Part shown: positions 47,316 through 58,971 of the stretch, in pieces
How positions within the stretch are numbered: position 1 is the stretch's first letter
Layout: every line of letters begins with the position of its first letter
Source of the DNA: Adiantum capillus-veneris
Lineage: Eukaryota; Streptophyta; Polypodiopsida; Polypodiales; Pteridaceae
Direction: 5' to 3'
NCBI GenBank assembly: GCA_014529385.2
Contig: CM043943.1
Coordinates: 100,587,355-100,651,354 of the forward strand
DNA length: 64,000 nt
Made by a program: the position numbers and the translations under genes
The notes under the pieces: generated by a model
Told to the model about the DNA's origin: nothing
Database searches by the model: none
What the model saw: only the letters and a program-made list of their open reading frames with translations

Positions 47316-48037
47316 ATCTCTTTGTCCTCCGACTCGACGTGCAAGAGCTAAATCCTTGGGCATTATTGTCACCCATTTTGCATGAATAGCACACAAGTTA
47401 GTGTCTTCAAAAATAGAAATTAGATGATATTCTGTCGCTTCTTGCCGAGCTTCTACGGCGATACCTTGAACTCGAAACGCCATTCGATAACTTTGCATGA
47501 TCTCTTTCACCAAACGTGTGAATGGTGCCTTGTGGATGAGAAGGTCTGAAGTTTTTGGATAGTGACGAATCTCTTGCAACGCCTTTGGAATGCGTCGCTT
47601 CACAGCAGGATCCCATTGTTGAGGGATGGTAGGATCTGGGACATGGGCCTTGCGAGGGCGAACCTTAAAAAAAAAATTCTTTTTACGAGGAGGAGCTTGC
47701 GCATCTTCAAGGCCACCATGTGCTCCGACTGGCTCTGCAACTCCACCTTGCGCTCCAACTGGCTCTTCTGCTACATCCTCAAAATCCTCTTCATTTAGTA
47801 ACCCATGATCACCTCTAGGCTGATCTGACGGCAGAGCGCCGAAGCCACGTGGTAGTGTCTTCCCAGCCGAAACTCGATGATTGCTTGGGATCTCCTATCA
47901 CCTTACCATTCTCTCTCCATTCCTTCTAAGAGCTCTTGTTCGTGTATCCAAGGTGGTTTTTGAGCACCTTGGATGGTTGAGTGAGGGTGAGCAAAAAAAG
48001 GTTGATATTTTCTTGTTGTTTTCTTTGTGCGTGCCAT
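47316..48037 (-). pseudogene. Divergent histone H3-like gene
   Basis: The start (ACCATGGC context, ATG at 48037) gives MARTKKTTRKYQPF, keeping the H3 tail residues R2, T3, K4, R8 and K9. A non-conserved middle follows, with an EPVGAxGG repeat. The histone fold is clear: [20 protein letters not shown] (alpha-N), [12 protein letters not shown] (alpha-1), [17 protein letters not shown] then CAIHAK (alpha-2), [19 protein letters not shown] (alpha-3), then stop. Loop 1 has canonical length, without the extra residues typical of plant CenH3. It would wrap DNA as a nucleosome subunit if functional. The tail and the fold are in different frames; a T-rich tract ending TTTAAG before [11 protein letters not shown] could be an intron acceptor, otherwise there are about two frame breaks. 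It lies 220 bases downstream of the transposase-like gene on the same strand. Whether it is a host variant or cargo is unknown. Confidence 0.65.
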
Positions 48038-48256
48038 GGTCTAAGAAGGGGCAAGATTGAAAATGAGACTCCCTCTTCTCTAAAAGCCCTCTATTAAAAG
48101 AAAAAAGGTCTCTTCACACTTGACCAGGCCACTTAAAACAACTCTTAATATCATCAAAATATAAAAAACAAAAAATGGATAAATGGAAAAGTATTATATG
48201 CAACTCAACAAAGACATCTACAAATATAAACATTACATTGCATAGCATCATTTGTT

Positions 48257-51189
48257 TTACATGTTGGGTAACCAACGTTTGCCCACTCTATGGCGATTTT
48301 CACACCACCTAGCATGATTAAGGGGCCCGGTGGAGTTTCTCCATTTCTCTTTAGAAGTAAGTCGAGATTGTCTCCTAACCTCCTTGGCAAGACTTGACTT
48401 TCACACTCGCTCTATGGCATGACATCTCCCCAAAGAACAACGAAAGAACCAATCAAACATCTCCTTTATGTAGTTGGATCTCATAGTTCCACCACCGTGA
48501 CGTGTACTTTTAAAGTAAACACCTTTGGCTCGATAATGTGATTTTTCCATTCCTTGAGTGCTCCACATGTCTAATGAACCATATTTTGACATAAAGAATG
48601 CTCCATGCGCATACAAAATATGCTACATCAAGAAAAAATGCTTAGATCAAATAAATATTTATGTATAGTATCAAAATTTGAACTGAACAAAGTAACTTAC
48701 CATGTAGTGTGTGATATTGCTCTCCCCACACTTGCACAAATGCTTTAGTGAAATTCGAAATATGATCTTTGAACAAATTTTGTTGCTCGCTCGTGGTTTG
48801 GGGTTTCCACATGATTTGAAGCACTGACTCCAAGTGGCGCCACACTTGCCTACACAGATTTACAAGCACGGGATTTGAATCTTGATTTGTCGTACACTTG
48901 CAAAGCGCTTTCCATAGCTCCCATGGAGCATCCTCTTCACCCCTCTCCTTTCGCATCTCTGGTTTCTTGGAAAACCTACGTGCTTTCACACCATTCATAG
49001 ATACTTTTTGTGGCACTTCATGAATATTTTCCACCTCACCGATGATAGAAACATTTCCACCATGACATCCAATCGAATTTAGAATTGTTTCAACTATTCC
49101 AATGGCTTCCACGGATCTAGAAAGTGGTTTCATTGTGAAAGCGTACTCTATGTGAAGCTTTAACAAATGATCAAATATACGCATAAAGGCATGCAAAGTG
49201 CAAAAGTGTACATTTGTAAGTGGAAAATTGATATTGGGATGCCATGTTTTATCTTTTGTCGACCGATTGGGGACCTCCATGATAGGACACTTCAACACCG
49301 AGCACACCCAATCCCTTGCATCATCATCCATTGACCGTATTGCTAGACTTCCCTTGACATTTTTCTTTGAAGACGTGGAGCCACGAGTACTCTCCTTGTA
49401 TCCTCGTACACAATATGGACAAGGAAGAAGTGATGAAGCACCTTGTTTACACCCAATTATACATTTGATTGTTTTTAGATCACCTCCTAAGTGCCACTCA
49501 ACATCAAATGTACCTACTCCATCTACTTCTATCTTTTCTCCCTCTAGTTGTACCTACAAGGAAGAAGTGATGAAGCACCTTGTTTACACCCAAGTATACA
49601 TTTGATTGTTTTTAGATCACCTCCTAAGTGCCACTCAACATCAAATGTACCTACTCCCTCTAGTTGTGCCTTAATAACCTCTGTGATCCACGGGATCATA
49701 GAGAAGACCCATGCCAACACCTCATGAGTCTCTTTGGGAACTTCAAAAGCTCCTAACCACCATATTTCTTTTTCCGATTGTACACGAAATGATGGTTTCT
49801 GAGAATGATCACCGATAGCATCGAATTTTGCAAAAAGCATTGCCTCATTCATGAGTATCACACTCATACGTTCCAATCTCCATCCTTTGACAATTTGACA
49901 TTCATCTAGCTTAAGAATAAATATGAGCTTCTCTCCAAGTACTGAAACAACACAGGAATTGAATTATTATACTAAATGATATTCAATACAAATAAAAAAT
50001 GACATTACAATTTGTATTACCTTGTGGAGACAAAGCATAAAATTTAACCATAGCTCGTTGTAGTCGTTTCAAGTCAACAAAAATATTGTTGAATTGATGA
50101 TAACTAAAATACTTTGCCCCATTAGGAATAGTATTGCCTCCCTTTATATTACCCTCAATGTGTTTGTATTCGCCAAGGGATTCCCGAACGAGATCATTGT
50201 TTGCTTTTTTTGCAAGTCAGACCCTATGTGGAATACGAAATAAATTCTCGGTGATGCCTTGCTCTCGTAATTCATCTTTCATCAATCCATGAAGTGCGTG
50301 GTATGCATTTGTGCTGATCCCAACCTCATCACAAGCTCTCTGGACATCATCCTTAGACACAAGGTTAGAGATCTTTTTTAGGATCTCCTTTGTGATGGCA
50401 TCTTTCATGTGTTTGGCCTTTTCACAACCTATGATGTAAAGTATATCTTCCTTTGAGATGCATCCTAGGATAAGATTGCAAAGGTCCTCTTGTCTAAAAC
50501 TTCCACACACATCTTGTATATATGTCCTATTTCAAAAGGTGAACTGAGTTACAAATTGATGAAAATTATTTGAGAGTTATGAACACTGTGAATTTAAAAA
50601 AAAATACCTGATTGCCGTGATCCGCTTCTTACGTGCCCCTCCATTAGAGGCTAAGTTTTCAATGGAAGAGAACTCCCTCTTATGCTCACGCATGCCAAAT
50701 GGAGTGGCTTTTAGATGCATCATTGCAATCTGTAGCTTAGTTACCTCTGTTTCTGTAGCTTTCATCTCCTCTTTAAAATCTTTGAGTTGTTTCTCTCTGG
50801 AATGTAGTTGTTGTTGGAGATTTGTGGAATGAATGTGTAACACTTGACATTGTTGTCAAAAATATGCCGACGCATCTGCGTGATTGGAGTCCAATCTCTT
50901 ACAATACCCAAGAAGACCACGTTCTCCTTCTCCCAAATATTTGATTAAGCTTGGGAGTGTATGGAATGTCGGAAGATAGCCCACGAGCGGATCTTTTGGA
51001 TACAACCCTCCATCAAGCCACAAAGTCAACATTGGTTTCTCCTCGAAATCGTCGTACGGATGCCGGTTGAGATGCTTTCTCGTCATTTTTTTTTGTGGGA
51101 GAAAATTCGATCGGTAGACGCAGACTGACATTAGTTGACCTAGTAGATGATGTGGCAGGTGATTCATTGGTTATGTCGCAAAGAGACAT
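48257..51189 (-). pseudogene. Transposase-like gene (DDE-type, PCPYC zinc site), multi-exon
   Basis: ATG at 51189 (MSLCDITNESP); several exons separated by short introns down to a stop at 48257. Parts in order: WLDGGLYPKDPLVGYLPTF; a coiled coil (about 50840-50640); a helical DLCNLILGCISKEDILYIIG block; LIFILKLDECQIVKGWRLER (first acidic site); EWHLGGDLKTIKCI with GCKQGASSLLPCPYC (second acidic site and zinc pair); HFCTLHAFMRIFDHLLKLH; then KYGSLDMWSTQG with MEKSHYRAKGVYF and STRHGGG (third acidic site). This D-D-CxxC-E layout recalls a family of transposase-like proteins widespread in animals and plants, but I cannot name it precisely. A tandem duplication of about 137 bases lies in the exon at 49421-49690, and a few stops are present. 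Confidence 0.55.
49421..49690. repeat. Tandem duplication inside the transposase-like exon
   Basis: AAGGAAGAAGTGATGAAGCA starts copies at 49421 and 49558, with near identity for about 100 bases and a short length difference before CTCTAGTTGT. One copy keeps the PCPYC reading and the other has drifted. Confidence 0.85.
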
Positions 51190-51866
51190 GGTGAAAAGTT
51201 ATGATGGGAAAAAAATTCGATAAGATATACTTTTAGGATAAACAGACAGTTTTTGGGATAAAAAGACTTAAAAATATATTTTTTCATCTATAGGTTCAAT
51301 TTTTGAGCTCAAAGGAGGGAAATTTTTAAATTTTTAAAAATTTCAATTTTTAGGCTTTATTAGATAGACGTTTTGATGACGTGGCATTATCTATTTATTC
51401 TTGGAGTTAATGTAGAGAGGGACCCAAGGAATTTTAGATTTGGACCTTATAAAAGTTAGATTCTTCTAAAAAAATACTGTTTTATATATATATATATATA
51501 GGGACCTTTTGAAAGCTTAAAAGATCCATTTTGAAGATTTTATAAAAATTCAATTTTTTGGGGTGAATTGATGCACGAACTGAAAAGTGGATTTTGTCAT
51601 AACCACTTACTCTCTTTGTTTGGTGATAGGTAGAGAGAGAATGGTTCTTCTCTCTACTTTTACTCCTCTCTCTCTTTTTACTCCCCTCTCTCTCCTACTT
51701 TATCCCCCCTCTTCCTCCTACTTTACCACCCTCATTCCCTACTTTCCCCCCCTCTCCTATCTACGGAGAAGTTAGAGAGAGCTACAAAAGTAGCCCTATT
51801 TATTGTCTTTGTTTCCTCCATCCCCTACAAAATTAGCTTTAATCCCTTAAAATTAGGAATCCTTAC
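51190..51866. other. AT-rich then pyrimidine-rich spacer
   Basis: 51190-51580 is AT-rich, with a TA tract near 51486-51502, and is probably promoter sequence of the transposase-like gene. 51640-51760 is strongly pyrimidine-rich on the plus strand (CTCTCT, CCCCCTC) and may be leader or LTR remains of gypsy B. No gene seen. Confidence 0.4.
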
Positions 51867-54800
51867 ATGGCCCCGAGGGGGTCCAATTTTTTCCTAATGC
51901 AACGGGCTGAAATCGAGGAGAAACCAAAACAACTATTCCAAGAAAAGATAAAAGAAACTAGAAGTGAAGTCAAAGAAACCACCGTGAAATCTAGAGGATC
52001 AATTTTGGTTGATAAATTTTTTGAGCCTATTAATGAAGCCTTGGAAGCTGACAAAGTAGGACTTAAAGCATGACAAAACATGGAAAAAAAATAGAAAACT
52101 TATCGATCTTTAGACATGGAAGCAGCTAAGCTTGAAGCTTATCAAAATTTGGTAAGAATCACACAAAAAATGCTGGAAATCCAAAAATCCAAGCTTAAAA
52201 GTATGGAAAAACCCGAGGAGCTTGTGGTAAGAGACAATCAAGAAAAATTCAAAGTAGTGGTAGAACCCCACCTTGAAACAAAACAGCCAGAACTTATAGT
52301 GCTGGACATTGAAGATGTTTTAAACGGAATTCTATTCATAGAGGAAGACTGGACTAGACACTTATGGAAAAAAATTAGAGAGATCAATGATGGGAGCCTA
52401 ACTCTAAAGTCAGCTCCTATAGAGAAATTTGGTTAGACAATCTACCTCTTGATATGGACATGGATGTACAATCTTTGTATGGGGATTGCAGGTCTGAAGC
52501 TTCAGGAATGTCTAAACCATTGACCTTGAAAACATTATCCTCCTACTTGGGAGATAATGAAGATGAATCCATACTGTGTAAGACCACTGAAGTAAAACGA
52601 GGGGAACAGACCCTAGAAGTAGACAACATCCATTCAATCATGTCTACAATTATCCAATGCACTCTTACTGTGGGAGAACTATTGAAAATCAGACCATATT
52701 TATGTAATGATTTATAGAAAACCCTAGAGAAGGTAGGAATAACGGGGCTAATCGCAAAAAAATTGGAAAAATTGAAACACAAAATGGACAACAAAGAGAT
52801 TCAATCTGTTCCAATGAACAAAGTCGGAGAATACTACAAAGGGGAAGAAGGAAACACCATCCTTCCAATGAAATATAATGACATAAAAACCATGGCAATA
52901 CTGGATAGTAGGGTAGGCATAGCCATAAGTAGTATGGGAATCCTGGGGATAGCCAACCATTAGACAAACTCGAATGAAATTGCAATTGGTTGATGGGGAC
53001 ACATTGAAAGACCCTTAGGACTGCTTGAAAAAGTGATAGTTAATTCGTGTGGGATTGAAAATCAACACACTTTTTCCATAGTAGACTTCGGGAATAAACT
53101 CAATTACAAAATCATATTGGGAAGACCTTTCATGCGACAGGTACAACTCATCCAAGATTGGGAAAACAATTATCTGTACTTGAAGCAAGTGGGATTAATC
53201 ACAATGGTTGATGTAAGAGATCACAGTTACAGAGATGTCATGAAAATGTCCATACAAGAGTTCGATTCAGTCTCTTCGGTTGAAACTAAGCTTTCATCTT
53301 GGTTGAACAAAGACACTCCTATTTGGATGTGTAGAGCTTCAGAAAACGGAAGCTTAAAACGAAAAGAATGTATTTTAGAAAGGGATTGCATAGATGAAGC
53401 CTATGTACCTAAACCCTTTCCAGAGCATTTGTTTGAGCCATTTTAGTGGACTCAAATTTTAGCGACAATGGATGTATGTGTGAATACATCTATGCCTACT
53501 CAATTTTGCAATGAGGACGGCTATGACATAATTCCCATACAAATGATATCAACCCTCCACATTGAAGATGAAATTCAAGAACCCAAGGACTTGATGAAAG
53601 CTCAACAAGTCTTTTCAAACCTCTACTATGATGCAACAGATGAGTTAGAAGAACACTCAGCCACCTCAGAAGACTCAGGGTCAGAAAAAGAACATGTGAG
53701 AGCTAAGCTACTCATGCAAGGAGGGGAGGAAAAGTTTTTGACTTTCCTAGACAAAAACCAAGAAGACAAAAATGGTGTAGACAAAAAAGAGACACTAGAA
53801 ATTTGAAAGCTAGACCTATGCCATTAGTCTCTAGAAGAACAAAGTTCCTAATGCATATAGATGCACATGATTGTGTCAAGGACAAATCACTGGAAGATAT
53901 CCTTCAAATGAAAATCCAAAAATGTCAAAAAAATCGAGAAAGACAAGGAGAGATACTCAAGCAAAGCCAAAAAAACAGGACAAGGAGTGAAGCATGACAC
54001 GAGTTGAATAAACAAAGAAGTATCAGGAATTGAGAAAATCTCTAAAGGAGATATATACAATTGAAATGGAAACCACATAAGAGGATGGTTAAGATGTAAT
54101 GAGTGTTCCATTCCATTACAAGAAATATACTCTCCAAGATCAAAGAATCATAGTCAAACAACCTATTAGAGAACTATAAAAACAGGGTGAGTCCTATGAA
54201 GGGCCAGAAAATGCAAAAAAGATAAATCTAGCCGAACCAGAAAAGAGCCTAGGCCGCCAACCTACATTGCAAATGACCTAATAGAAGAAGAAGAAGAGCT
54301 TTCGTTAAGCTTTGCTGAATGAGTACCGAGATATCTTTGCTTGGTCTAAGGGTGTTGATTGATAAATCTGTCAACATACTATACCCATGAGAGATGATGC
54401 AAAACCAAGTATACAAAGTCCATACACATACAATGAAACATTTGCTAGGAAGATCAGAGAAGAGATTGAAAACCTAAAGGAAGCCAAATTCATTAATGAA
54501 GTTGAACACACAAATTGGGTGTCTCCAATTGTGGTAGCACCCAAGAAAAATGGAAAATTACGAGTGTGTGTCAATCTCAAAAAAGTGAATGCAGCTACCA
54601 TTATAGGCAACTTTCCTCTTCCAATCACTGAACATGTTTTAGAACGAGTTGGAGGAAAAGAAGTTTACAGCTTCTTAGATGGCTTTTCGGGATACAATCA
54701 GCTTTTGGTTGACCCAAAAGATAAGCATAAAACTGCTTTTTCAATGGAATGGGATATTTTTTCCTATCGGGTTATGCCTTTTGGGTAACTAATGCTCCTT

Positions 54801-55460
54801 CCACCTTTCAAAGATTGATGAGCCATTATTTTAAAGAATACCTAAGGAAATTCTTGGAAGTTTATATGGTGATCTATGCGTACATTCATCAATCCAGGAT
54901 GATCATTTTGAACACCTGAAAAAGGTATTCAAAAAATGTAGACTTTATAGGATTTGCTTTAATCCTGAAAAGTGCACCTTCATGGGTAGAAAAGGAAAAA
55001 TTCTTGGACATATAATGTCTAAAAATTGCATAGCTACTGACATGAATAAAATTCATGTTATTGCTGATTTGCCTAGACCCACAATAGTCAAGGGGGTTCA
55101 AGCCTTCATGGGACATTGTGGATATTGCAGACAGTTCATATACATGTACGCTATAAATGCAAAACCCATGTATAGCTTGAAAACACACTTTGAGTGGACT
55201 AAGGCATGTGAAGAATCCTTCATGAAGCTTAAGCAAGCTCTCACTTCAGCTCCAATTTTGAAAGCACCAGATTGAAATAAGATATTCCACATACATGTAG
55301 ACGCTTCCAATTTCGCCATCAGGTGTATATTAGCTCAACCAGGAGACGGGAAAATTGATTTTCTGATTTCTTATGGTAGCCGACAGATAAACATGGCAGA
55401 AAAGAATTATACCACCACAGAAAGGGAAGGATTAGGGATGTTCAGGTTGACGGTTGGTGA
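51867..55460 (+). mobile_element. Ty3/gypsy element B, degraded
   Basis: A plus-strand fossil. An uncharacterised gag-like region with coiled-coil character (about 51867-52700) is followed by a retroviral-type protease region (about 52880-53160, KIILGRPFMRQ), a low-complexity acidic segment, reverse transcriptase (about 54380-55000, with WVSPIVVAPKKNGKLRVCVN and FLDGFSGYNQLLVD), the connection region (GHIMSKNCIATDMNKI) and the beginning of RNase H (about 55280-55420). LTRs were not identified. It has many breaks, more than the other elements in the window, and therefore looks oldest. Confidence 0.8.
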
Positions 55461-56312
55461 GGCGGTCTTTAAGTGCTTTAGAGACTTTTCAAATCTGATC
55501 TTTCTCTCTTTATTTGGCACTTGCAAAAATTTCATAGTAACTCTATTTTTTCACCTCTACTATGGAGTAGCCTACAAATCTTGATGTCAGGTTGCTGATA
55601 GCTGGCCCAAAAATCTTTGTTTGCCAAGTGAAGAACCCTGTGTAGAACGCTGCCTCAAACGCCAACATATTATATGAAGGTAAGAACATGCATTGGTCAC
55701 AAGTCATAGAGGACTTCTTTGGAAGGTTGACCACTGAGGTCGTAACATAAACCTTTATTACCCTTGAGGAAAGACATCCACGGGGTGCGTGCTTGCTCTG
55801 GCTCTTGAAAAACTTCAATGCAGGTAAGCAACATTGGGCAAATTTTATATAGCATCGCACATGATAGATGAGGTAGAATTTTGAAGAATGATGTGGTGCT
55901 CATTAGGGTTTTCACTATGTATTATTTTGTGGCCGGTCCCTTTTTTGGACCTCAAAATCTTGGGTAGTTCAGCCATGTTGGCTGCTTCTTTGTTATTGCC
56001 TCATACGCTTTCTAGGTCCTTACTCTTGGTGTATAGGACAAAAAGTGGGATCCTTTTGAAGTGCCACAGGTGCTCTTGTGAACAGAATTAGATACCTTGG
56101 ATTCTTGTTCAACCAGCTTAGCCTCCACTTTGGGTGGTCTTCATCTCTGCCTTCTACTTGCATGTCTTTGTAAAGCCTCTTGACTTGGAGCAAATCCACC
56201 TTTATCAAAGGATATGGCAGGGATTGTTGATGCCATTGCGCATTGATTTGATTGGGAATGAGTTGAGTAACATTGAGAGAGTGAAGAACTCTCAAGTCCC
56301 AATGTATCGCAG
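55461..56312. other. Unassigned sequence between gypsy B and gypsy C
   Basis: Both strands contain open stretches of 60-120 codons (for example minus 56385-56020, plus 56134-56400) with no domain I recognise and no shared frame. It may be further eroded gypsy B or an unrelated fragment. The last bases before 56313 (CGCAG) would be one copy of gypsy C's target duplication; the other is outside the window. Confidence 0.35.
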
Positions 56313-58921
56313 TGAGGTCCTTGCCGCTTGTCGAGAGGAGCGGAGTACCTTTGATAGGTCTCCAATCCTGATAAGGAAAAACCAACGGACATTGCCTTAG
56401 CTACTACGTAGCCATGGGCATGAACAGTTAGTGAAGGATTGGTCCTATCTCGCTATGGCGGAGCGTGACCACCATAACCCTATCTAAAAACTATCTATAA
56501 TCAATTATACCTAAAAGTATAAATCTTAGAGTGGCCAACCTTTGCGCTTTTTTCTCCATGTTTCAGAAGCACAGCTGCCAAGGTTTGTCTCTTTTAAAAT
56601 TTATGACTAGAAAAAAAATTCTAGCATTGGAAAGTTACCCGACTCATCGGGTCCACCCGTCCATAGAATGATACCGTCGGGGTATCATTCTCCCACTTTC
56701 CACACCACACTCACCCTTCTTTTGTTATTTAATTACTACCACACTGTTTAAACATACATGGTCCTTTACTTTATTTATGATACTGGTTCATTAAAACAGC
56801 CCTTCAAACAATATTACAAACAATTGTCAAACAAGAAGTCGTCCAATTTTAAACCAACAACCCTTGGATTAGGTTCACTCAAGAATCTCTACTGGCGCTA
56901 TTATGTCCGATCGGTATATACATTATTTATTAAAACCCTTGTCCTCATGAGCGTCCCATACCGCTCGACAAGTACTCGTTGTGCTAATCTGGACGTACTC
57001 CCGTCACAGCAACAACGGTGCCAATCTGGGCGTCATCCTCACGCCACGGCAAAACAAAACTACAGTATCCAACTGGGCCATTGTGGGTGTACTCCCACCA
57101 CAACATCAGCAGTGCCATCCTGGGCGTTATCTCACGCCTCGGCAACTGCCACATAATACCAACGCTAATAAGTAGAGATACTTGAGAAAAACCATACCGA
57201 AGGTTTTGGACAAACATTCTTTCCTATAACAACCAGTTTAACCAGACAATCTTTCCTACTTGTCAAACATATGACGCGTTTCTTGGGGTTAAGCCCCGTG
57301 GTTTCGGTCCGTGTTTTCTTTTCATAAGGTAAATAATATATTCCTATGGTCTCGCATATGCAATGATGCATAACTTGAAACTGCAATACTAACATGTACC
57401 ATAGCTCCAATTGGTCCGATTGGTGGAGACATAGCATTTTTCGCAGGGATTCCACCGTTACTTGTACCAGCTTCATGATCATTAGCGCCTTGGGTTCGAG
57501 CACGCTTTGGAGCCATTTTTTTTTGAACTACACTTATGTTATACACTGAGAACTTTCAATTGGTCAATTTTCCTAGTAATCTCCTTGTTTTCAAAGAGAG
57601 TCTGTAATTTGAACCCTCGCCAACTCGGATTCACACTTAGTGTTGTTGTTTTACATCTAATTTCTATACATCAAATATTAGCTAATCGTAATTAATCAAA
57701 AAATAAATGTGTAAACTATGAGTGAAAGTTTAGGAATACATTACTTTTCTGCTTCACATTTCTAATCCAATTCTAACTTCAATTTCTATACTTCAACTAA
57801 CAATATATAAGTTAATAGTGAAGATGTACTAACTAGAGAGAGTAGGTATACTTAGAGAGATTAGAGTAAGAGAAAACATACACACATCTTTTCTAAAGTT
57901 AATTGAATCTTACTATCCATTAGAGATTAGAGTAATAGATAGCACACACACACACACATAACAATTGAATCTTACTAATCTATTAGAGATTAGAGTAATA
58001 GATAACACACACACACACATAACTAATTGAATCTTACTAATCTATTAGAGATTAGAGTAATAGATAGCACACACACACACATAACTAATTGAATCTTACT
58101 AATCTATTAGAGAGATTAGAGTAAGAGATAGCACACATACACACATATCCTTCTTAAAACTAATTGAATGCTCAATTAATACACACCTTATTAGTCCACT
58201 AGAGTTTTTGCTCTCTTAGTGGTTTGTGGACGCCTTCTCTCTAAGAGAAGTGGCAGCACTTCGTGAGCGCTATAGACGCAATCTCTATGTCTAAAGTGTG
58301 AGCATGGATGCTCTCTTTATAGCAGCAAGAAAAACGTTCAACTTTATTTTTCAAAAAAAAAAAATTCTTAAATTTTTTTTAAATAAAAAAATATTAAAAA
58401 AAAATAATCATATCCGCGTTTTTGGTACCCTTGTGGTACCCATGAGCTTGACCACTTTGTCATTATCATCAAAAGATAAGGCTACACAAGGCCCCCCTCA
58501 TTAAGATTAGTCAAGAGTAGCCTCTCCTTTTTCATGTGACAGTGTGTCCCACTTTGTCCCCTCCTATGTGATCCATGTGCCTTCATTTGTCATCCCTATG
58601 TATTCTTTTGTCTTTATAATTATTTTATTTATTTCCTTAATGATAATTTACTTTACATTTTCAAGTTAAACTTTACAGTCTTATATTAACTTTACAGTAG
58701 TAAAAGAAAATTCTACAATCAGTAAATAAGTCTTGCAATAAGTTAGTTAGTGATTCATATAGCTAAACATGTCAGAATTTTGTAGCGTAAATTTTAAATT
58801 CTAGGTTTTCTCAACCTAGGATTCATAATTTGAATTTGAATATCTTAAATAATGAGTGATGGTTAAAAAAATTCAAATGCGTAATAGAACTTGTGTGAAA
58901 TTTGAAAGTAGAGACCTTACA
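56313..58921 (-). repeat. Gypsy C 3' LTR (left), about 2.6 kb
   Basis: Starts TGAGGTCC and ends GACCTTACA. A purine-rich tract (AAGTTGGGGAGAT on the minus strand) lies directly inside the inner end, as expected for second-strand priming. The first 1.5 kb is repeated at 62497-64000. The LTR contains a minus-strand open frame at 57322-57546 (MAPKRARTQGANDHE...) that is also kept in the other LTR, and a minisatellite at about 57895-58170. Confidence 0.85.
57895..58170. repeat. Roughly 62-base minisatellite in the gypsy C LTR
   Basis: Four to five copies of a unit containing TTGAATCTTACTAATCTATT and AGAGTAATAGATAGCACACA, each with a CA tract of variable length. Confidence 0.85.
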
Positions 58922-58971
58922 ATCTCCCCAACTTAGAATTTGAGATGTCCTCATCTTAAGAACAGTGAAGG

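Noticed and set aside
47316-48037. Calling the H3-like gene CENH3
   Set aside because: Loop 1 has canonical H3 length and the tail keeps the ARTK start, so centromeric identity is not supported by sequence alone.
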